A stretch of DNA of 64,000 bases from Photobacterium sp. GJ3 (GTDB lineage Bacteria; Pseudomonadota; Gammaproteobacteria; Enterobacterales; Vibrionaceae): positions 2,790,001-2,854,000 of the forward strand of contig NZ_CP073578.1 of assembly GCF_018199995.1 (NCBI RefSeq). Direction: 5' to 3'. The first letter of the stretch is position 1, and the number at the start of each line of letters is the position of its first letter. Positions 44,734 to 55,454 of the stretch are shown here, piece by piece. The position numbers and the translations under genes were made by a program. The notes under the pieces were generated by a model that was given only the letters and a program-made list of their open reading frames with translations, ran no database searches and was not told where the DNA came from.

Positions 44734-45429
44734 TTATTTTTCAAGACGAAAAACCACTTCAACCCGATCTTGGAAGGTAATTTCCGCATCCTGATACGTC
44801 GCTTTGGTTTGAACGGCAGCATCCATCGCCATCCGTCCCATCACCGGACGAGGTGTTGAATCGTAATAGCGGATATTCCAGATCCCATCCAGTTCAGTTT
44901 GGAAGCCTTTGGCCAGAGATTTCGCTTTTTCCTGAGCATCCTGAATCGCAGCCTGACGCGCCTGCTCCTGATACTTGGCTTCATCAGTCACTTTCAGCTC
45001 AATGCGATGAATCCGGTTAATCCCGTCACCCAGTGCGTTGTCCAGATAGCTATTCAACTGGTCCAGATCCCGGACAGTCACTGTGACCTGACGGGTCGCC
45101 TGATAACCCACGAGCTCCGGCGAATTATCTTTGCTGTGATGATACTGCGGATGCAAATAGATGTTGGCGCTTTCAATATCAGCACGCTTGACGCCCTGTT
45201 TCTGCAGTCGGTCCATAAACGCAGTGACAGCCTTATCCGCGGCTTGTTTCGCTTCCTGTGCCGTCTTACGGGTTTCCTCGACCGCAACAGAGAAAGTTGC
45301 CATATCCGGTTGCGCCGTGACTTCACCGACACCAATGGTTTCCAGGCGTGGGAAACTGTCCTCAGCCATCGCCAGCGGGCTGGCCAGAACAACACTTGTG
45401 AAACAAGCAGCAAGCAAGGTTTTCTTCAT
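44734..45429 (-). CDS. SIMPL-domain periplasmic protein (YggE-like)
   Basis: The 231-residue product has a signal peptide (MKKTLLAACFTSVVLASPLAMA) and the SIMPL/DUF541 fold, with recognisable segments TIGVGEVTAQPDMATFSVAVEE, VGYQATRQVTVTVRDLDQL and ARQAAIQDAQEKAKSLA. E. coli YggE is linked to lower oxidative stress, but the molecular role is unknown. The start at 45429 puts the signal peptide at the N-terminus. As in E. coli, it lies near argP and argO. Confidence 0.88.
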   Translation of the reverse strand: MKKTLLAACFTSVVLASPLAMAEDSFPRLETIGVGEVTAQPDMATFSVAVEETRKTAQEAKQAADKAVTAFMDRLQKQGVKRADIESANIYLHPQYHHSKDNSPELVGYQATRQVTVTVRDLDQLNSYLDNALGDGINRIHRIELKVTDEAKYQEQARQAAIQDAQEKAKSLAKGFQTELDGIWNIRYYDSTPRPVMGRMAMDAAVQTKATYQDAEITFQDRVEVVFRLEK

Positions 45430-45589
45430 AACATCATCCAAATCAGTTGATTCAATCAAGAGCCACAGACCATGTCTGTTTCTCTGTGTGCGGATTTTGA
45501 CATCACATCAGAGAAATGTATCCCGGCCTGACAAAGATTTTGCACAATATTTTATTGATGAGGCGGCTATCAATAGCGAAAAATTCAGA

Positions 45590-46486
45590 TTATTGCGGCA
45601 GTTTATTCCGGGCGTGATCGAGCAACTGTGCCGTCACCTCACTGAAGACGCCGCTTTCCAGCGCCCAGTGATGCCAGTAGATTCGCCGGGTCAGCATGAT
45701 CCCAGGCGTCAGATTCACCAGCGCCCCACTCAAGAGTTCTTCTTCGATCTGAACCTTCGGGATCAGACAATAAGCCACGCCCTCTAATGCCAGTTTGACG
45801 AATGCTTCCGATGATCGCACCCGGTGGGTGAGCACACTGCCACGCGGCAGATTAAAATGCTGCTGAATGAAGACTTCGTGCATGTCGTCATACTGATCAA
45901 AAGCCACAGCCGGCGCGGCCAGCAAGCTGTCCCGATTGACGCCATCGGTAAAGTAAGTGGTTTGAAATTCAGGACTGGCCACACAGAGATAATCCATCCG
46001 CCCCAGATAGTCCGCGACACAGCCCGGCATCGGTGTCGCTTCCATGCTGATGGCACCGACAACTTCGCCACTGCGGAGTCTGTCCAGAGTACGGCTTTCA
46101 TCTTCCAGCATCAGGTTGATTTCAATGCGACGCCGCTTCAGAAGCGGGCTGAGTGCAGGCAGCAGCCAAGTGGCCAGACTGTCGGCATTCGACGCGATCG
46201 ACATCTGCAACGGCTGACTCTGTTCGCCGGGACGGATATCCGGCAAGAGCTCCTGCTCCAGTAAGCGAACCCGGCGATATAAGCCCAGTAGTTTTTGGCC
46301 TGCTGGGGTTGGCCGCGGTGGCTGCTCCCGGACGAGCAGCGGCTGTGCCATATGCTTTTCCAATTGCTTAATCCGCTGTGACACGGCAGATTGGGTGATA
46401 CACAGCAATTCAGCTGCCCGCTCAAAGCCCCGCTGAGACACGACAGCGTCCAGCGCCTGTAACCAGCGGTAATCGAGTCCTTCCAT
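45590..46486 (-). CDS. argP: LysR-family regulator ArgP
   Basis: ArgP (IciA) activates argO when arginine is present and is antagonised by lysine. The 298-residue product has the N-terminal winged helix ([41 protein letters not shown] in pieces, recognition helix near residues 32-44) and a C-terminal substrate-binding domain. It is divergent from argO with 128 bases between the start codons, and that gap contains two inverted repeats of LysR type. Confidence 0.95.
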   Translation of the reverse strand: MEGLDYRWLQALDAVVSQRGFERAAELLCITQSAVSQRIKQLEKHMAQPLLVREQPPRPTPAGQKLLGLYRRVRLLEQELLPDIRPGEQSQPLQMSIASNADSLATWLLPALSPLLKRRRIEINLMLEDESRTLDRLRSGEVVGAISMEATPMPGCVADYLGRMDYLCVASPEFQTTYFTDGVNRDSLLAAPAVAFDQYDDMHEVFIQQHFNLPRGSVLTHRVRSSEAFVKLALEGVAYCLIPKVQIEEELLSGALVNLTPGIMLTRRIYWHHWALESGVFSEVTAQLLDHARNKLPQ

Positions 46487-46500
46487 GCGGCTCCCTCAAT

Positions 46501-46544
46501 ATTAGTAAGTCTAATAAATCATAAAAATTATTAGTTGTACTAAA
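46501..46544. promoter_or_regulatory. Putative ArgP operator, two inverted repeats
   Basis: ATTAG-taagt-CTAAT (46501-46515) and TTAGT-tgt-ACTAA (46531-46543) lie in the AT-rich gap between argP and argO. LysR-type regulators bind dyads of this kind. Which repeat is the activation site cannot be said. Confidence 0.5.
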
Positions 46545-46614
46545 TCATAGCGAGGCCGTTAAGCTTTAGCCAGTTGAAACTCTCTCTGAACATTTTGATA
46601 AGGACACACCCCAC

Positions 46615-47235
46615 ATGAGTTTATGGCCGTTACTCCAAGGCTTTGGTCTTGGTGCCAGTATGATTATTCCGATTGGTGCCCAGAATGCTTATGTCCTGAA
46701 CCAAGGCATCAAACGCCAGCATCACCTCACCACAGCGACGGTGTGCAGTGTGCTGGATATGTTGTTTATCAGTCTTGGTGTTTTTGGCGGCGGCGCCCTG
46801 CTGTCCAGCAACGAGACCGTGTTGATGGCAGTCACACTGGGTGGCATTGCCTTTCTGGTGTTTTACGGCAGCCTGTCGCTGAAAAGTGCCTTCAGTCCGG
46901 CATCTGAACAAGAACCCAGTGCACAGGTGCTGGCCCGCGGACGGCGAGCCGTCATTGCCGGTGCACTGGCGGTGACTGTGCTGAACCCACATCTGTATCT
47001 GGACACTGTGGTGATTCTGGGTTCAATTGGGGGTCAGTTTGAGGGGCAGGATCGCATTGCTTTTGCAGTCGGCACCATCCTCGCCTCCTTTACCTGGTTT
47101 TTCACCCTGTCGGTTGCCGCTGCCAAAATGGCGCCAACACTGTCCAAGCCCCGAGTGAAACGGGGGATTGATTTGGGTGTCGCCCTGATGATGTTCGTGA
47201 TTGCGGCACATCTGGCAAAAGGATTACTGGCTTAA
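46615..47235 (+). CDS. argO: Arginine exporter ArgO
   Basis: ArgO is a LysE-family inner-membrane exporter of arginine. The 206-residue product has six membrane helices and the family segments GFGLGASMIIPIGAQNAYVLNQGI at the start and TVLNPHLYLDTVVILGSIG in the middle. It is divergent from its regulator argP, the arrangement seen in E. coli and in the lysG-lysE pair of corynebacteria. Confidence 0.95.
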   Translation: MSLWPLLQGFGLGASMIIPIGAQNAYVLNQGIKRQHHLTTATVCSVLDMLFISLGVFGGGALLSSNETVLMAVTLGGIAFLVFYGSLSLKSAFSPASEQEPSAQVLARGRRAVIAGALAVTVLNPHLYLDTVVILGSIGGQFEGQDRIAFAVGTILASFTWFFTLSVAAAKMAPTLSKPRVKRGIDLGVALMMFVIAAHLAKGLLA

Positions 47236-47280
47236 GCCCGTGATGCTCAGTTGACTCCAGCGCCTGATAACTCACGATCA

Positions 47281-47309
47281 AAACAATGGAGCCCTCGGCT
47301 CCATTGTTT
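47281..47309. terminator. Bidirectional terminator between argO and mscS
   Basis: AAACAATGGAGCC-ctc-GGCTCCATTGTTT is a 13-base-pair perfect stem between the convergent genes. Confidence 0.85.
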
Positions 47310-47326
47310 GTCTCTCATCGGAAGAA

Positions 47327-48211
47327 TCAGTCTTCGACTTTGTTGAGATGAACATCCATTTGTGGGAAAGGAATCTCAATCCCTTCTTTGTCCAGCTCTT
47401 CTTTGATTGCCTGCAGCAAATCAAAATAAACTGCCCAGTAGTCAGATGTTTTCACCCAGGGACGAACAACAAAGTTCACTGAAGAATCTGCCAGTGCAAC
47501 CACACCAATAGTCGGTGCCGGATCTTTCAGCAAGCGTGGCTCAGCATCCACCACTCGCTTCAGCACTTCCTTGGTTTTTTTCAGATCAGATTTGTAAGAA
47601 ACGCCAATCACATAATCAATCCGGCGGGTTTCATGGCGGGAATAGTTGGTGATCGGGCCACCAATCACCGCAGAGTTCGGAACTACAACCATTTTGTTGT
47701 CCGGTGTTTTCAGTACGGTCTGAAACACCTGAATCGACTCAACAGAACCCGCCACACCAGACACTTCAACATAGTCGCCTGATTTGAAAGGACGAAACGC
47801 AACAATCAACACACCGGCAGCGAAGTTTGACAGAGAACCTTGTAAGGCCAGGCCAATCGCCAGGCCGGCAGCACCGATCACTGCCACGACAGATGCTGTC
47901 TGAACGCCAACACGACTTAATGCTGCAATCAGCACAATCACAAACAGCAGATAACGCACCAGAGATTGCAGGAACTTCACAACCGCTTCATCCATCTGTT
48001 TGCGGCGCAGCATTTTGCCGAAACCACTGGATACGCCTTTCGCAACCAAGTTACCGATAAAAAGAATCAGCAGAGCTGAAATCAGATTCACCCCATACTG
48101 AATCAGCAAATCCTGATTATCCACAAGCCAGCTGCCCGCCTGCTTCACGCCATCGGCCAGCTCATTATTTGAAATGGTATCCACAACTTTATCTGTCACG
48201 CTTTCTGTCAT
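47327..48211 (-). CDS. mscS: Small-conductance mechanosensitive channel MscS
   Basis: MscS opens under membrane tension to release solutes on osmotic downshock. The 294-residue product has three N-terminal membrane helices (about residues 35-135), with the pore helix glycine/alanine pattern AVIGAAGLAIGLALQGSLSNFAAGVLI, then the beta domain (GDYVEVSGVAGSVESIQVF) and the C-terminal vestibule. It lies between argO and fbaA as in E. coli. Confidence 0.96.
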   Translation of the reverse strand: MTESVTDKVVDTISNNELADGVKQAGSWLVDNQDLLIQYGVNLISALLILFIGNLVAKGVSSGFGKMLRRKQMDEAVVKFLQSLVRYLLFVIVLIAALSRVGVQTASVVAVIGAAGLAIGLALQGSLSNFAAGVLIVAFRPFKSGDYVEVSGVAGSVESIQVFQTVLKTPDNKMVVVPNSAVIGGPITNYSRHETRRIDYVIGVSYKSDLKKTKEVLKRVVDAEPRLLKDPAPTIGVVALADSSVNFVVRPWVKTSDYWAVYFDLLQAIKEELDKEGIEIPFPQMDVHLNKVED

Positions 48212-48383
48212 AGCACTCTCTCTACTGTTGAATGATGCGGCAGCCAGGCACGCATCTGTATATCATTCAATCGACCGTCATAAAGCTAGCAACATTTGCT
48301 GAATTTGTCTCACATTATGAGACGTTTTGCTCAATTCACGTCGTCAAAGTTCCCTCTCAATCGCGAACCCATGAAGCCCTGGC

Positions 48384-48411
48384 AAAAAAAAGCCCGCATC
48401 ATGCGGGCTTT
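48384..48411 (-). terminator. Hairpin terminator after fbaA
   Basis: On the minus strand AAAGCCCGCAT-gATGCGGGCTTT is followed by a T run, 25 bases beyond the fbaA stop. It ends the epd-pgk-fbaA operon. Confidence 0.87.
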
Positions 48412-48436
48412 CATTGTGACCATGCAGCAAATAAAA

Positions 48437-49513
48437 TTACAGCGTGTCAACAGCGTTCAGATCAGAGAAGGCTTGCTCCAGGCGCTTCACCATAGAATCC
48501 TGACCTTTACGCAGCCATACGCGTGGGTCGTAGTATTTCTTGTTTGGTGCGTCTTCACCCGTTGGGTTACCGATCTGGCCCTGCAGATAACCTTCGTTCT
48601 CCAGGTAGTACTCACGGATCCCGTTCCAGGTTGCCCACTGAGTATCAGTATCGATGTTCATTTTGATCACACCGTAACCGATAGACTCACGGATTTCTTC
48701 CAGAGAAGAACCTGAACCGCCGTGGAAAACGAAGTTCAGCGCGTTTGGTGCAATGCCAAATTTCTCTGCACAGTATGCCTGAGAATCACGCAGGATGGTT
48801 GGTGTCAACACAACGTTACCTGGCTTGTACACACCGTGAACATTACCGAAAGATGCAGCAATAGTGAAACGATGGCTGATTGCGTTCAGCTTCTCGTATG
48901 CGTAAGCAACGTCTTCAGGCTGCGTGTACAGAGAAGACTGATCCAGATGAGAGTTGTCCACACCATCTTCTTCACCACCAGTACAGCCCAGTTCGATTTC
49001 CAGCGTCATGTTCATCTTGCTCATGCGCGCCAGATATTCTGAACAGATCGCGATGTTCTCTTCCAGAGACTCTTCAGACAGGTCAATCATGTGAGAAGAG
49101 AACAGTGGCTTACCGGTTTCAGCGAAGTGTTTTTCACCCGCATCCAGCAGACCGTCGATCCATGGCAGCAGTTTCTTCGCTGCATGGTCGGTGTGCAGAA
49201 TCACTGGCACGCCATAAGTTTCAGCAACCGCGTGAACGTATTTTGCACCGGCGATCGCACCGATGATCTGGCACTGCTGGCCTTCCAGTTTCAGGCCTTT
49301 ACCTGCGAAGAACCCAGCACCGCCGTTAGAAAACTGAACAACAACCGGCGCTTTCACTTTTGCAGCCGCTTCCAGTACAGCGTTGATAGAGTCAGTGTTA
49401 ACCACGTTTACTGCTGGCAGGGCAAATTTGTTTTCTTTTGCCACTTCAAACACTTTCTGAACGTCATCGCCAGAAATCACACCAGGTTTTACGAAGTCGA
49501 AGATCTTAGACAT
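48437..49513 (-). CDS. fbaA: Class II fructose-bisphosphate aldolase
   Basis: FbaA splits fructose 1,6-bisphosphate in glycolysis and works in reverse in gluconeogenesis. The 358-residue class II (zinc) enzyme has the metal-binding VILHTDHAAKKLLPW, the glutamate-rich LEIELGCTGGEEDGVDN and FHGGSGSSLEEIRESI. The start at 49513 (MSKIFDFVKPG) matches the family. It is the last gene of epd-pgk-fbaA. Confidence 0.98.
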   Translation of the reverse strand: MSKIFDFVKPGVISGDDVQKVFEVAKENKFALPAVNVVNTDSINAVLEAAAKVKAPVVVQFSNGGAGFFAGKGLKLEGQQCQIIGAIAGAKYVHAVAETYGVPVILHTDHAAKKLLPWIDGLLDAGEKHFAETGKPLFSSHMIDLSEESLEENIAICSEYLARMSKMNMTLEIELGCTGGEEDGVDNSHLDQSSLYTQPEDVAYAYEKLNAISHRFTIAASFGNVHGVYKPGNVVLTPTILRDSQAYCAEKFGIAPNALNFVFHGGSGSSLEEIRESIGYGVIKMNIDTDTQWATWNGIREYYLENEGYLQGQIGNPTGEDAPNKKYYDPRVWLRKGQDSMVKRLEQAFSDLNAVDTL

Positions 49514-49638
49514 AACAATAGTCCTATTAGCTTTGTTGTCTGGGTTTAAAGATAAACTCGTTTGCAAATCCATGTGGCCGGAAGCGCTCTGTTTGATGCG
49601 CAAGTTCGGCTACATGCCGCTTATTCATGGCGCAGGAA

Positions 49639-50802
49639 TCAGGCTTTCGCGCGTTCTTCCAGCATAGCAACAGCGGGCAGTTTTTTACCTTCCACGAACT
49701 CCAGGAAAGCACCGCCACCTGTTGAAATGTAAGAAACTTTATCCTTGATACCGTACTTATCAATCGCTGCCAGCGTATCACCGCCACCTGCAATTGAGAA
49801 ACCTGCTGATTCAGCAATGGCTTTCGCGACGACTTCCGTGCCTTGACCAAACTGCTCAATCTCGAACACACCGACAGGGCCGTTCCACAGGATAGTTTTT
49901 GCATCTTTGATGATACGAGCCAGCTCTGCTGCTGAATCCGGACCAATATCCAGAACCATGTCATCTTCTGCAATTTCATTTGCAGCTTTGATGGTCGCTT
50001 CCGCAGACTCAGAAAATTCTTTCGCGCACACCACATCGGTGGCCACAGGCACATCTGTTTGCGCCATCAGCGCTTTCGCCGTATCAACCAGATCGGCTTC
50101 ATACAGAGACTTACCAACGCCGTGACCTTCCGCGGCGATGAAAGTGTTCGCGATACCGCCACCGACAACCACCTGATCAGCGATCTTCGCCAGAGATTCC
50201 AGTACAGTCAGCTTGGTCGAAACTTTCGAACCGCCCACAATCGCCACCATCGGGCGAGCTGGGTTATCCAGCGCTTTACCCAGTGCTTCCAGTTCTGCAG
50301 CCAGCAGCGGGCCAGCACAGGCAACCGGAGCAAACATCCCCACACCATGGGTCGACGCTTGAGCACGGTGCGCCGTACCGAATGCATCCATCACGAAGAT
50401 GTCGCACAGTGCCGCATATTTCTTCGACAGCGATTCATCGTTCTTCTTCTCGCCCGCGTTGAAACGAACGTTTTCCAGAACCACCAGCTCGCCTGCATTC
50501 AGGTCCAGACCATTCAGATAGTCTTTGGCCAGTTTCACGTCGCAATCCAGTGCGCCCTGCAAATAATTCACAACAGGCTGCAGCGAAAATTCTTCTGCAT
50601 ATTCACCTTCGGTCGGACGACCCAGGTGAGAGGTCACCATGACCTTCGCGCCTGCCGCCAGGCAGTGCTGAATCGTTGGCAACGATGCCAAAATACGTGC
50701 ATCAGAAGTTACTTTGCCTTCTTTTACCGGCACGTTCAGATCAGCACGGATCAGCACACGTTTACCGGCCAGATCCAGATCAGTCATCTTGATTACAGAC
50801 AT
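49639..50802 (-). CDS. pgk: Phosphoglycerate kinase
   Basis: Pgk makes ATP from 1,3-bisphosphoglycerate in glycolysis. The 387-residue product (same length as E. coli) has the substrate-binding [37 protein letters not shown] and the nucleotide-binding [17 protein letters not shown]. The start at 50802 ([11 protein letters not shown]) has GAGGG upstream. It lies 45 bases after epd. Confidence 0.98.
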   Translation of the reverse strand: MSVIKMTDLDLAGKRVLIRADLNVPVKEGKVTSDARILASLPTIQHCLAAGAKVMVTSHLGRPTEGEYAEEFSLQPVVNYLQGALDCDVKLAKDYLNGLDLNAGELVVLENVRFNAGEKKNDESLSKKYAALCDIFVMDAFGTAHRAQASTHGVGMFAPVACAGPLLAAELEALGKALDNPARPMVAIVGGSKVSTKLTVLESLAKIADQVVVGGGIANTFIAAEGHGVGKSLYEADLVDTAKALMAQTDVPVATDVVCAKEFSESAEATIKAANEIAEDDMVLDIGPDSAAELARIIKDAKTILWNGPVGVFEIEQFGQGTEVVAKAIAESAGFSIAGGGDTLAAIDKYGIKDKVSYISTGGGAFLEFVEGKKLPAVAMLEERAKA

Positions 50803-50847
50803 GGTTTGCCCTCTCAAATAGTCTTACTGTGTAAATAATAAATACTG

Positions 50848-51924
50848 TCAGCCCTGCGATTTCGCCTGGCTGGGAAATTCTGTCACATCACTGTGTTGCT
50901 GATTGACGACCGACATCGCCAGTGCCGTATCCAACATCCGGTTGGCAAATCCCCATTCGTTATCACACCAGATCAGCAGCTTGAGCAGATTCTGGTTGCT
51001 GACACGGGTTTGGGTGCCATCAACAATGGCGCTGTGGGGGTCATGATTGAAGTCAACAGAAACAAGTGGTGCTGTGGTGTAATCGACAATGTTGGTCAAT
51101 GTACACCGTGCTGCCTCAGACAAAGCTTGATTTACATCATCAACCGAGACATTAGTTTTCACCGTGACACTCAAGTCCATTGCGGTGACGTTAATTGTAG
51201 GAACCCGGACAGAAATCGCCTCAAACTTGTCGGCAAATTTCGGGTAGATGCGACCGATTCCTAAATGTAATTTGGTATCCACCGGAATAATCGACTGACT
51301 GGCCGCTCGGGTGCGGCGCAGATCCGTATGATAAGCATCAATCACCTGCTGATCATTCATTGCTGAATGGATCGTTGTGATGGTCCCGGATTCAATGCCG
51401 AACGCATCATCAAGCACTTTAATCACAGGGACAATACAGTTGGTGGTACAGGATCCGTTGGACACGATCCGGTCTTGTGGTGACAGGCTTTGGTGGTTTA
51501 CGCCGAAAATAATCGTGTTATCGACGTCGTTTGCAGCAGGATGGGAGAAGAGGACTTTCTGGGCACCAGCTCGAATATGAGCTTCGCCGTCAGCTCTGGA
51601 GCCAAAGACACCGGTGCAATCCAGCACAATATCTACGTCCAGATCACGCCAGGGCAAGAGCTCAATATCGCTCAGATGAAGGATGCGAATGGCGTCTTCG
51701 CCTTCATCACCGGCAATAAAAAGGTGCTCCTGATCATGTGTCACCTTACGGCCAAAGCGCCCATGGCTGGAATCATACTGAAGCAGATGCGCCATTGATT
51801 CCGGCTGAGCCAGTTCATTGACCGCCACGACTTTAATCTGGCGATGTTTGCCGCTTTCATATAAGGCCCGCAGAACACTGCGGCCAATACGGCCAAATCC
51901 ATTAATTGCGACTCGTACTGTCAT
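50848..51924 (-). CDS. epd: D-erythrose-4-phosphate dehydrogenase
   Basis: Epd oxidises erythrose 4-phosphate for vitamin B6 synthesis. The 358-residue product is a GapA-like protein with the NAD site [19 protein letters not shown] and the catalytic [13 protein letters not shown], and shares the Epd-specific stretches [13 protein letters not shown] and [17 protein letters not shown] with the E. coli enzyme, which separates it from glyceraldehyde-3-phosphate dehydrogenase. The start at 51924 fits the family; 51930 is an alternative. It heads the epd-pgk-fbaA operon. Confidence 0.94.
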   Translation of the reverse strand: MTVRVAINGFGRIGRSVLRALYESGKHRQIKVVAVNELAQPESMAHLLQYDSSHGRFGRKVTHDQEHLFIAGDEGEDAIRILHLSDIELLPWRDLDVDIVLDCTGVFGSRADGEAHIRAGAQKVLFSHPAANDVDNTIIFGVNHQSLSPQDRIVSNGSCTTNCIVPVIKVLDDAFGIESGTITTIHSAMNDQQVIDAYHTDLRRTRAASQSIIPVDTKLHLGIGRIYPKFADKFEAISVRVPTINVTAMDLSVTVKTNVSVDDVNQALSEAARCTLTNIVDYTTAPLVSVDFNHDPHSAIVDGTQTRVSNQNLLKLLIWCDNEWGFANRMLDTALAMSVVNQQHSDVTEFPSQAKSQG

Positions 51925-52572
51925 ATCCATGCTACAAAAGTGAAAAGCCGCCCTAGTGTATACCATGCGTTAACGAGAATCATCTTAATTGTGACCCGCC
52001 TCACCCTCCAGAATGATTATCTGTGAACTTGCCACAAAACCAGTAAATACGCCCACTCCAAGCGGATTACCCCTGATATCAACAGCCTGTTTTGAGCGGA
52101 TATAGAATGATCAGGGCGACAATCTGTGCCATTTTTTTCAACCTTCGAAATAATTTTTCCGCAACTGAACCATAACAATTGCATTTCATCCGCTGAAACC
52201 ACAGGTTCAGGCAATGGCAAAATCCCAGTTGACACACTCAAGCAAGACGCCTGTCTTTTGTCTTTCACTCAGTTTCATCAGAACTTCGGAGAAGGCCCTC
52301 GAGAAAAATGAGGCCCAAAGACAGCCTTAAAGACCACAATCAAAAGAAAACTAAGCATAAAGCACCAGATAGAAGATGAATTACCAGATTCATTGAAACA
52401 TTGAGGTTATCCATATCTAATTTCCAGTTAAGGTTGATTTTGATCCCATACAAGTTATTATAGCCATCTAGACGGAGGTAGCTCTATACATACAGACTGG
52501 TAAATATTCGACCAGACTGACTAACTTTCCACCTCCAACCTCTTTCAGTTTTTTCAGATAGTGAGAATACTC
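51925..52572. other. Long intergenic region where tktA would be expected
   Basis: This region of nearly 650 bases between epd and metK has no credible gene and no recognisable transketolase remnant. It should hold the promoters of both divergent genes. Possible MetJ boxes lie near 52462. A 23-codon ATG frame at 52308-52379 (MRPKDSLKDHNQKKTKHKAP...) is very basic but has no good ribosome site; I do not call it a gene. Confidence 0.45.
52462..52485 (+). promoter_or_regulatory. Possible MetJ boxes before metK
   Basis: AGCCATCTAGACGGAG (52462-52477) matches 11 of 16 positions of two tandem met boxes (AGACGTCT), with a weaker third half-match after it, about 90 bases before metK. MetJ control of metK is known in enterics; this site is by eye only. 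Confidence 0.35.
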
Positions 52573-53727
52573 ATGGCGAAACACCTGTTTACTTCTGAGT
52601 CGGTATCGGAAGGCCATCCAGATAAAATTGCAGACCAGATCTCAGATGCAGTCCTGGATGCGATCTTAGAACAAGACCCAAAAGCACGTGTTGCGTGTGA
52701 GACTTACGTTAAAACCGGTATGGTGATGGTCGGTGGTGAAATCACGACCACTGCCTGGGTTGATATTGAAGAGCTGACGCGTCAGACCGTTCGTGAAATT
52801 GGTTACACCCATTCAGACATGGGCTTTGATGCTAACTCTTGTGCCGTTCTGAGTGCCATTGGTAAACAGTCTCCGGACATCAACCAGGGTGTTGACCGTG
52901 CAGATCCGAAAGATCTGGGTGCCGGCGATCAGGGCATCATGTTCGGTTATGCCACCAACGAAACTGACGTGCTGATGCCAGCACCAATCACCTACGCACA
53001 CCGTCTGGTTGAGCGTCAGGCCAAAGTTCGTAAAAACGGTACACTACCTTGGCTGCGTCCGGATGCAAAAAGCCAGGTGACCTTCGCTTATGACAACGGC
53101 AAGATTATTGGCGTTGACGCAGTCGTTCTGTCGACTCAGCATTGCGACAGCATCGAACTGCCTGTTCTGCAAGAAGCGGTCATGGAAGAAATCATCAAAC
53201 CCGTACTGCCTTCTGAGTGGCTGACACAAGACACCAAGTACTTCATCAACCCAACCGGCCGTTTCGTGATCGGCGGTCCAATGGGTGACTGTGGTCTGAC
53301 TGGCCGTAAAATTATCGTCGATACCTACGGCGGTGCCGCACGTCACGGCGGTGGTGCATTCTCAGGTAAAGATCCATCCAAAGTTGACCGCAGTGCAGCC
53401 TACGCAGCCCGTTATGTTGCGAAAAACATTGTTGCGGCTGGTCTGGCTGACCGCTGTGAGATTCAGCTGTCTTACGCCATTGGTATTGCAGAGCCAACGT
53501 CAATCATGGTTGAAACTTTCGGCACCGAGAAAGTCTCTCACGATCTGATTGTTGAAGCGGTTCGTCATCATTTCGACCTGCGTCCATACGGCTTGATCGA
53601 GATGCTGGATCTGCTGCAGCCTATCTACAAGAAAACTGCAGCTTACGGCCACTTCGGTCGTGAAGAGTTCCCATGGGAAAAAACCGACAAAGCTGATCTG
53701 CTGCGCGATTACGCAAACATCAAGTAA
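52573..53727 (+). CDS. metK: S-adenosylmethionine synthase
   Basis: MetK makes S-adenosylmethionine from ATP and methionine. The 384-residue product (E. coli 384) begins [22 protein letters not shown] with the ATP-binding histidine, and has [17 protein letters not shown] and [23 protein letters not shown] in pieces. The ATG at 52573 is the family start; a GTG four codons upstream is less likely. A terminator follows. Confidence 0.98.
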   Translation: MAKHLFTSESVSEGHPDKIADQISDAVLDAILEQDPKARVACETYVKTGMVMVGGEITTTAWVDIEELTRQTVREIGYTHSDMGFDANSCAVLSAIGKQSPDINQGVDRADPKDLGAGDQGIMFGYATNETDVLMPAPITYAHRLVERQAKVRKNGTLPWLRPDAKSQVTFAYDNGKIIGVDAVVLSTQHCDSIELPVLQEAVMEEIIKPVLPSEWLTQDTKYFINPTGRFVIGGPMGDCGLTGRKIIVDTYGGAARHGGGAFSGKDPSKVDRSAAYAARYVAKNIVAAGLADRCEIQLSYAIGIAEPTSIMVETFGTEKVSHDLIVEAVRHHFDLRPYGLIEMLDLLQPIYKKTAAYGHFGREEFPWEKTDKADLLRDYANIK

Positions 53728-53756
53728 TCTCAGTCTGGCTGTGATTCTTACTCGTG

Positions 53757-53783
53757 AAAAAGGAAGCTTCGGCTTCCTTTTTC
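53757..53783 (+). terminator. Hairpin terminator after metK
   Basis: AAAAAGGAAGC-ttcg-GCTTCCTTTTT is a stem with a stable TTCG loop and T run, about 30 bases after the metK stop. Confidence 0.9.
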
Positions 53784-54108
53784 ATTACTTTTCTTCCTGT
53801 CTCATCGCTTCCTGTACACCTCTTTTAGCTTCTGGTCACCCATAGACCTAAAGCTGCCTAAGCTGAACTGCCGCAAAGAAGAAACTGATAACTATCTGAA
53901 ATATAGAAAGTTGATAAGCTTTTTACCACCCGTATTCCCATTGCTCTGTAAGCTGATCACATCCTGATGTACAGCTTTCAGAGGTTTTGACCACCGATGA
54001 TCCAAAAGCTCCCCACGCTATACAAACACACTGCCAGCACACCGCGGGTAGAAAAACGAAAGCAGACCTTTCATACTGTACGCCCTGTTGGTTCACCCTC
54101 ATCTTGCT
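53784..54108. other. Intergenic region between metK and sprT
   Basis: I see no gene, RNA or repeat in this stretch. It presumably carries the sprT promoter, but no convincing pair of boxes stands out. Confidence 0.4.
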
Positions 54109-54591
54109 ATGGACTCACTTCAACACACCATCATTGCGCGGACGCTCAACTGCCTTCGTCAGGCCGAACAAAAACTGGGGAAGCGTTTTTCAGACCCGGT
54201 CATTCGCTTTAATCAGCGCGGCAAAATTGCGGGCAGTGCCCGATTACAAAGCTGGGAAATTCGCTATAACCCGGTACTGCTGGCCGAAAATCCCCAGGCA
54301 TTTCTGGATGAAGTGGTTCCCCATGAACTGGCCCATCTGCTGACCTTTGCCTGCTATGGCAGAGTAAAACCGCACGGGCCTGAATGGCAGCGAATGATGT
54401 CTGAGGTGATGGGCGTTTCCCCGCGAACCACCCACAGTTTTGATATTGCCTCCGTGCGCGGGCAAACGTTCCGCTATCAGTGCCAATGCCGGGAACACCA
54501 GCTCACCATTCGGCGGCATCACAAAGTGATGCGACAGCAAGCCATTTATCATTGCACCCAGTGCCACCAGCCCTTAACCCAAAAAACGTGA
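54109..54591 (+). CDS. sprT: SprT-family zinc metalloprotease-like protein
   Basis: The 160-residue product has the metalloprotease motif VPHELAHLLTF (HExxH, about residues 71-75) in a SprT domain, with WEIRYNPVLL before it, and a C-terminal zinc ribbon (CQCREHQLTIRRH...YHCTQCHQPL). SprT proteins resemble the SPRTN DNA-protein-crosslink proteases, but the bacterial role is not established. The start at 54109 (MDSLQHTIIARTLN) is the best fit. It lies between metK and endonuclease I, as in E. coli. Confidence 0.92.
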   Translation: MDSLQHTIIARTLNCLRQAEQKLGKRFSDPVIRFNQRGKIAGSARLQSWEIRYNPVLLAENPQAFLDEVVPHELAHLLTFACYGRVKPHGPEWQRMMSEVMGVSPRTTHSFDIASVRGQTFRYQCQCREHQLTIRRHHKVMRQQAIYHCTQCHQPLTQKT

Positions 54592-54707
54592 ATAATGCCG
54601 ACAAAATAATCATAATTTGATGTTTTACACAGACATAACGTGAAGCACTTCTAAAAAAATCCGGTACTGATACCATCGTTACTCTCCTATCAGTCATCGG
54701 ATATACC

Positions 54708-55427
54708 ATGTTCACCACTTTCAAATGGGGGCTGACCGGCGCCCTGATGAGCGTCAGCCTGTTACCCAACCTTGCCTACGCCAACCCGCCCGAGTCCTTT
54801 TCCAAAGCAAAAAAGTTACTGGTGAAAATTTACCAGGATCACAATGAGAGCTTTTACTGTGGCTGCCGGATAGACTGGCACGGAAAGAAAGGCGTTCCGG
54901 ATTTAAACAGCTGTGGTTATCAGGTACGGAAGCAGGAAAAACGTGCCAGCCGGATCGAGTGGGAACACGTGGTGCCAGCCTGGCAGTTTGGTCACCAGCT
55001 ACAATGCTGGCAGGATGGCGGACGCAAGAACTGCCGCAAAGACCCGACGTTCAACCGTATGGAAGCGGATATGCATAACCTGACCCCAGCCATTGGCGAG
55101 GTGAATGGGGATCGCTCGAACTACCAGTTTTTGCCCTGGCGAGAAAGCGACGGTGCTTTCTACGGTCAGTGCGAAATGAAAGTGGATTTCAAAAACCGCC
55201 GCGTTGACCCGCCGCAGCGCGCCCGTGGCGCCATTGCCCGCACCTACCTTTACATGGAACAGGAATACCGGTTCCGTCTGGCAAAAAGTCAGCGTCAACT
55301 GATGCAGGCCTGGGACAAAACCTATCCGGTGAGTCCATGGGAGTGTGAACGGGACCGACGGATCGCGAAAATTCAGAATCAGCACAATGACTTTGTGCTG
55401 AAATCTTGTCAGAAAGCTGGACTGTGA
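54708..55427 (+). CDS. endA: Extracellular/periplasmic endonuclease I
   Basis: This is a secreted non-specific nuclease of the EndA/Dns/Vvn family. The 239-residue product has a signal peptide (cut after AYA, about residue 25), eight cysteines for disulfides, and the catalytic beta-beta-alpha-metal motif [15 protein letters not shown] with histidine about residue 88, followed by [17 protein letters not shown]. In vibrios this nuclease degrades extracellular DNA and limits natural transformation. Confidence 0.95.
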   Translation: MFTTFKWGLTGALMSVSLLPNLAYANPPESFSKAKKLLVKIYQDHNESFYCGCRIDWHGKKGVPDLNSCGYQVRKQEKRASRIEWEHVVPAWQFGHQLQCWQDGGRKNCRKDPTFNRMEADMHNLTPAIGEVNGDRSNYQFLPWRESDGAFYGQCEMKVDFKNRRVDPPQRARGAIARTYLYMEQEYRFRLAKSQRQLMQAWDKTYPVSPWECERDRRIAKIQNQHNDFVLKSCQKAGL

Positions 55428-55454
55428 TCCCTGTCTGCGAATAGAAGAAGAAAC

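Noticed and set aside
52308..52379. Basic 23-codon reading frame upstream of metK
   Set aside because: No convincing ribosome site or known homology, and it lies in AT-rich leader DNA.
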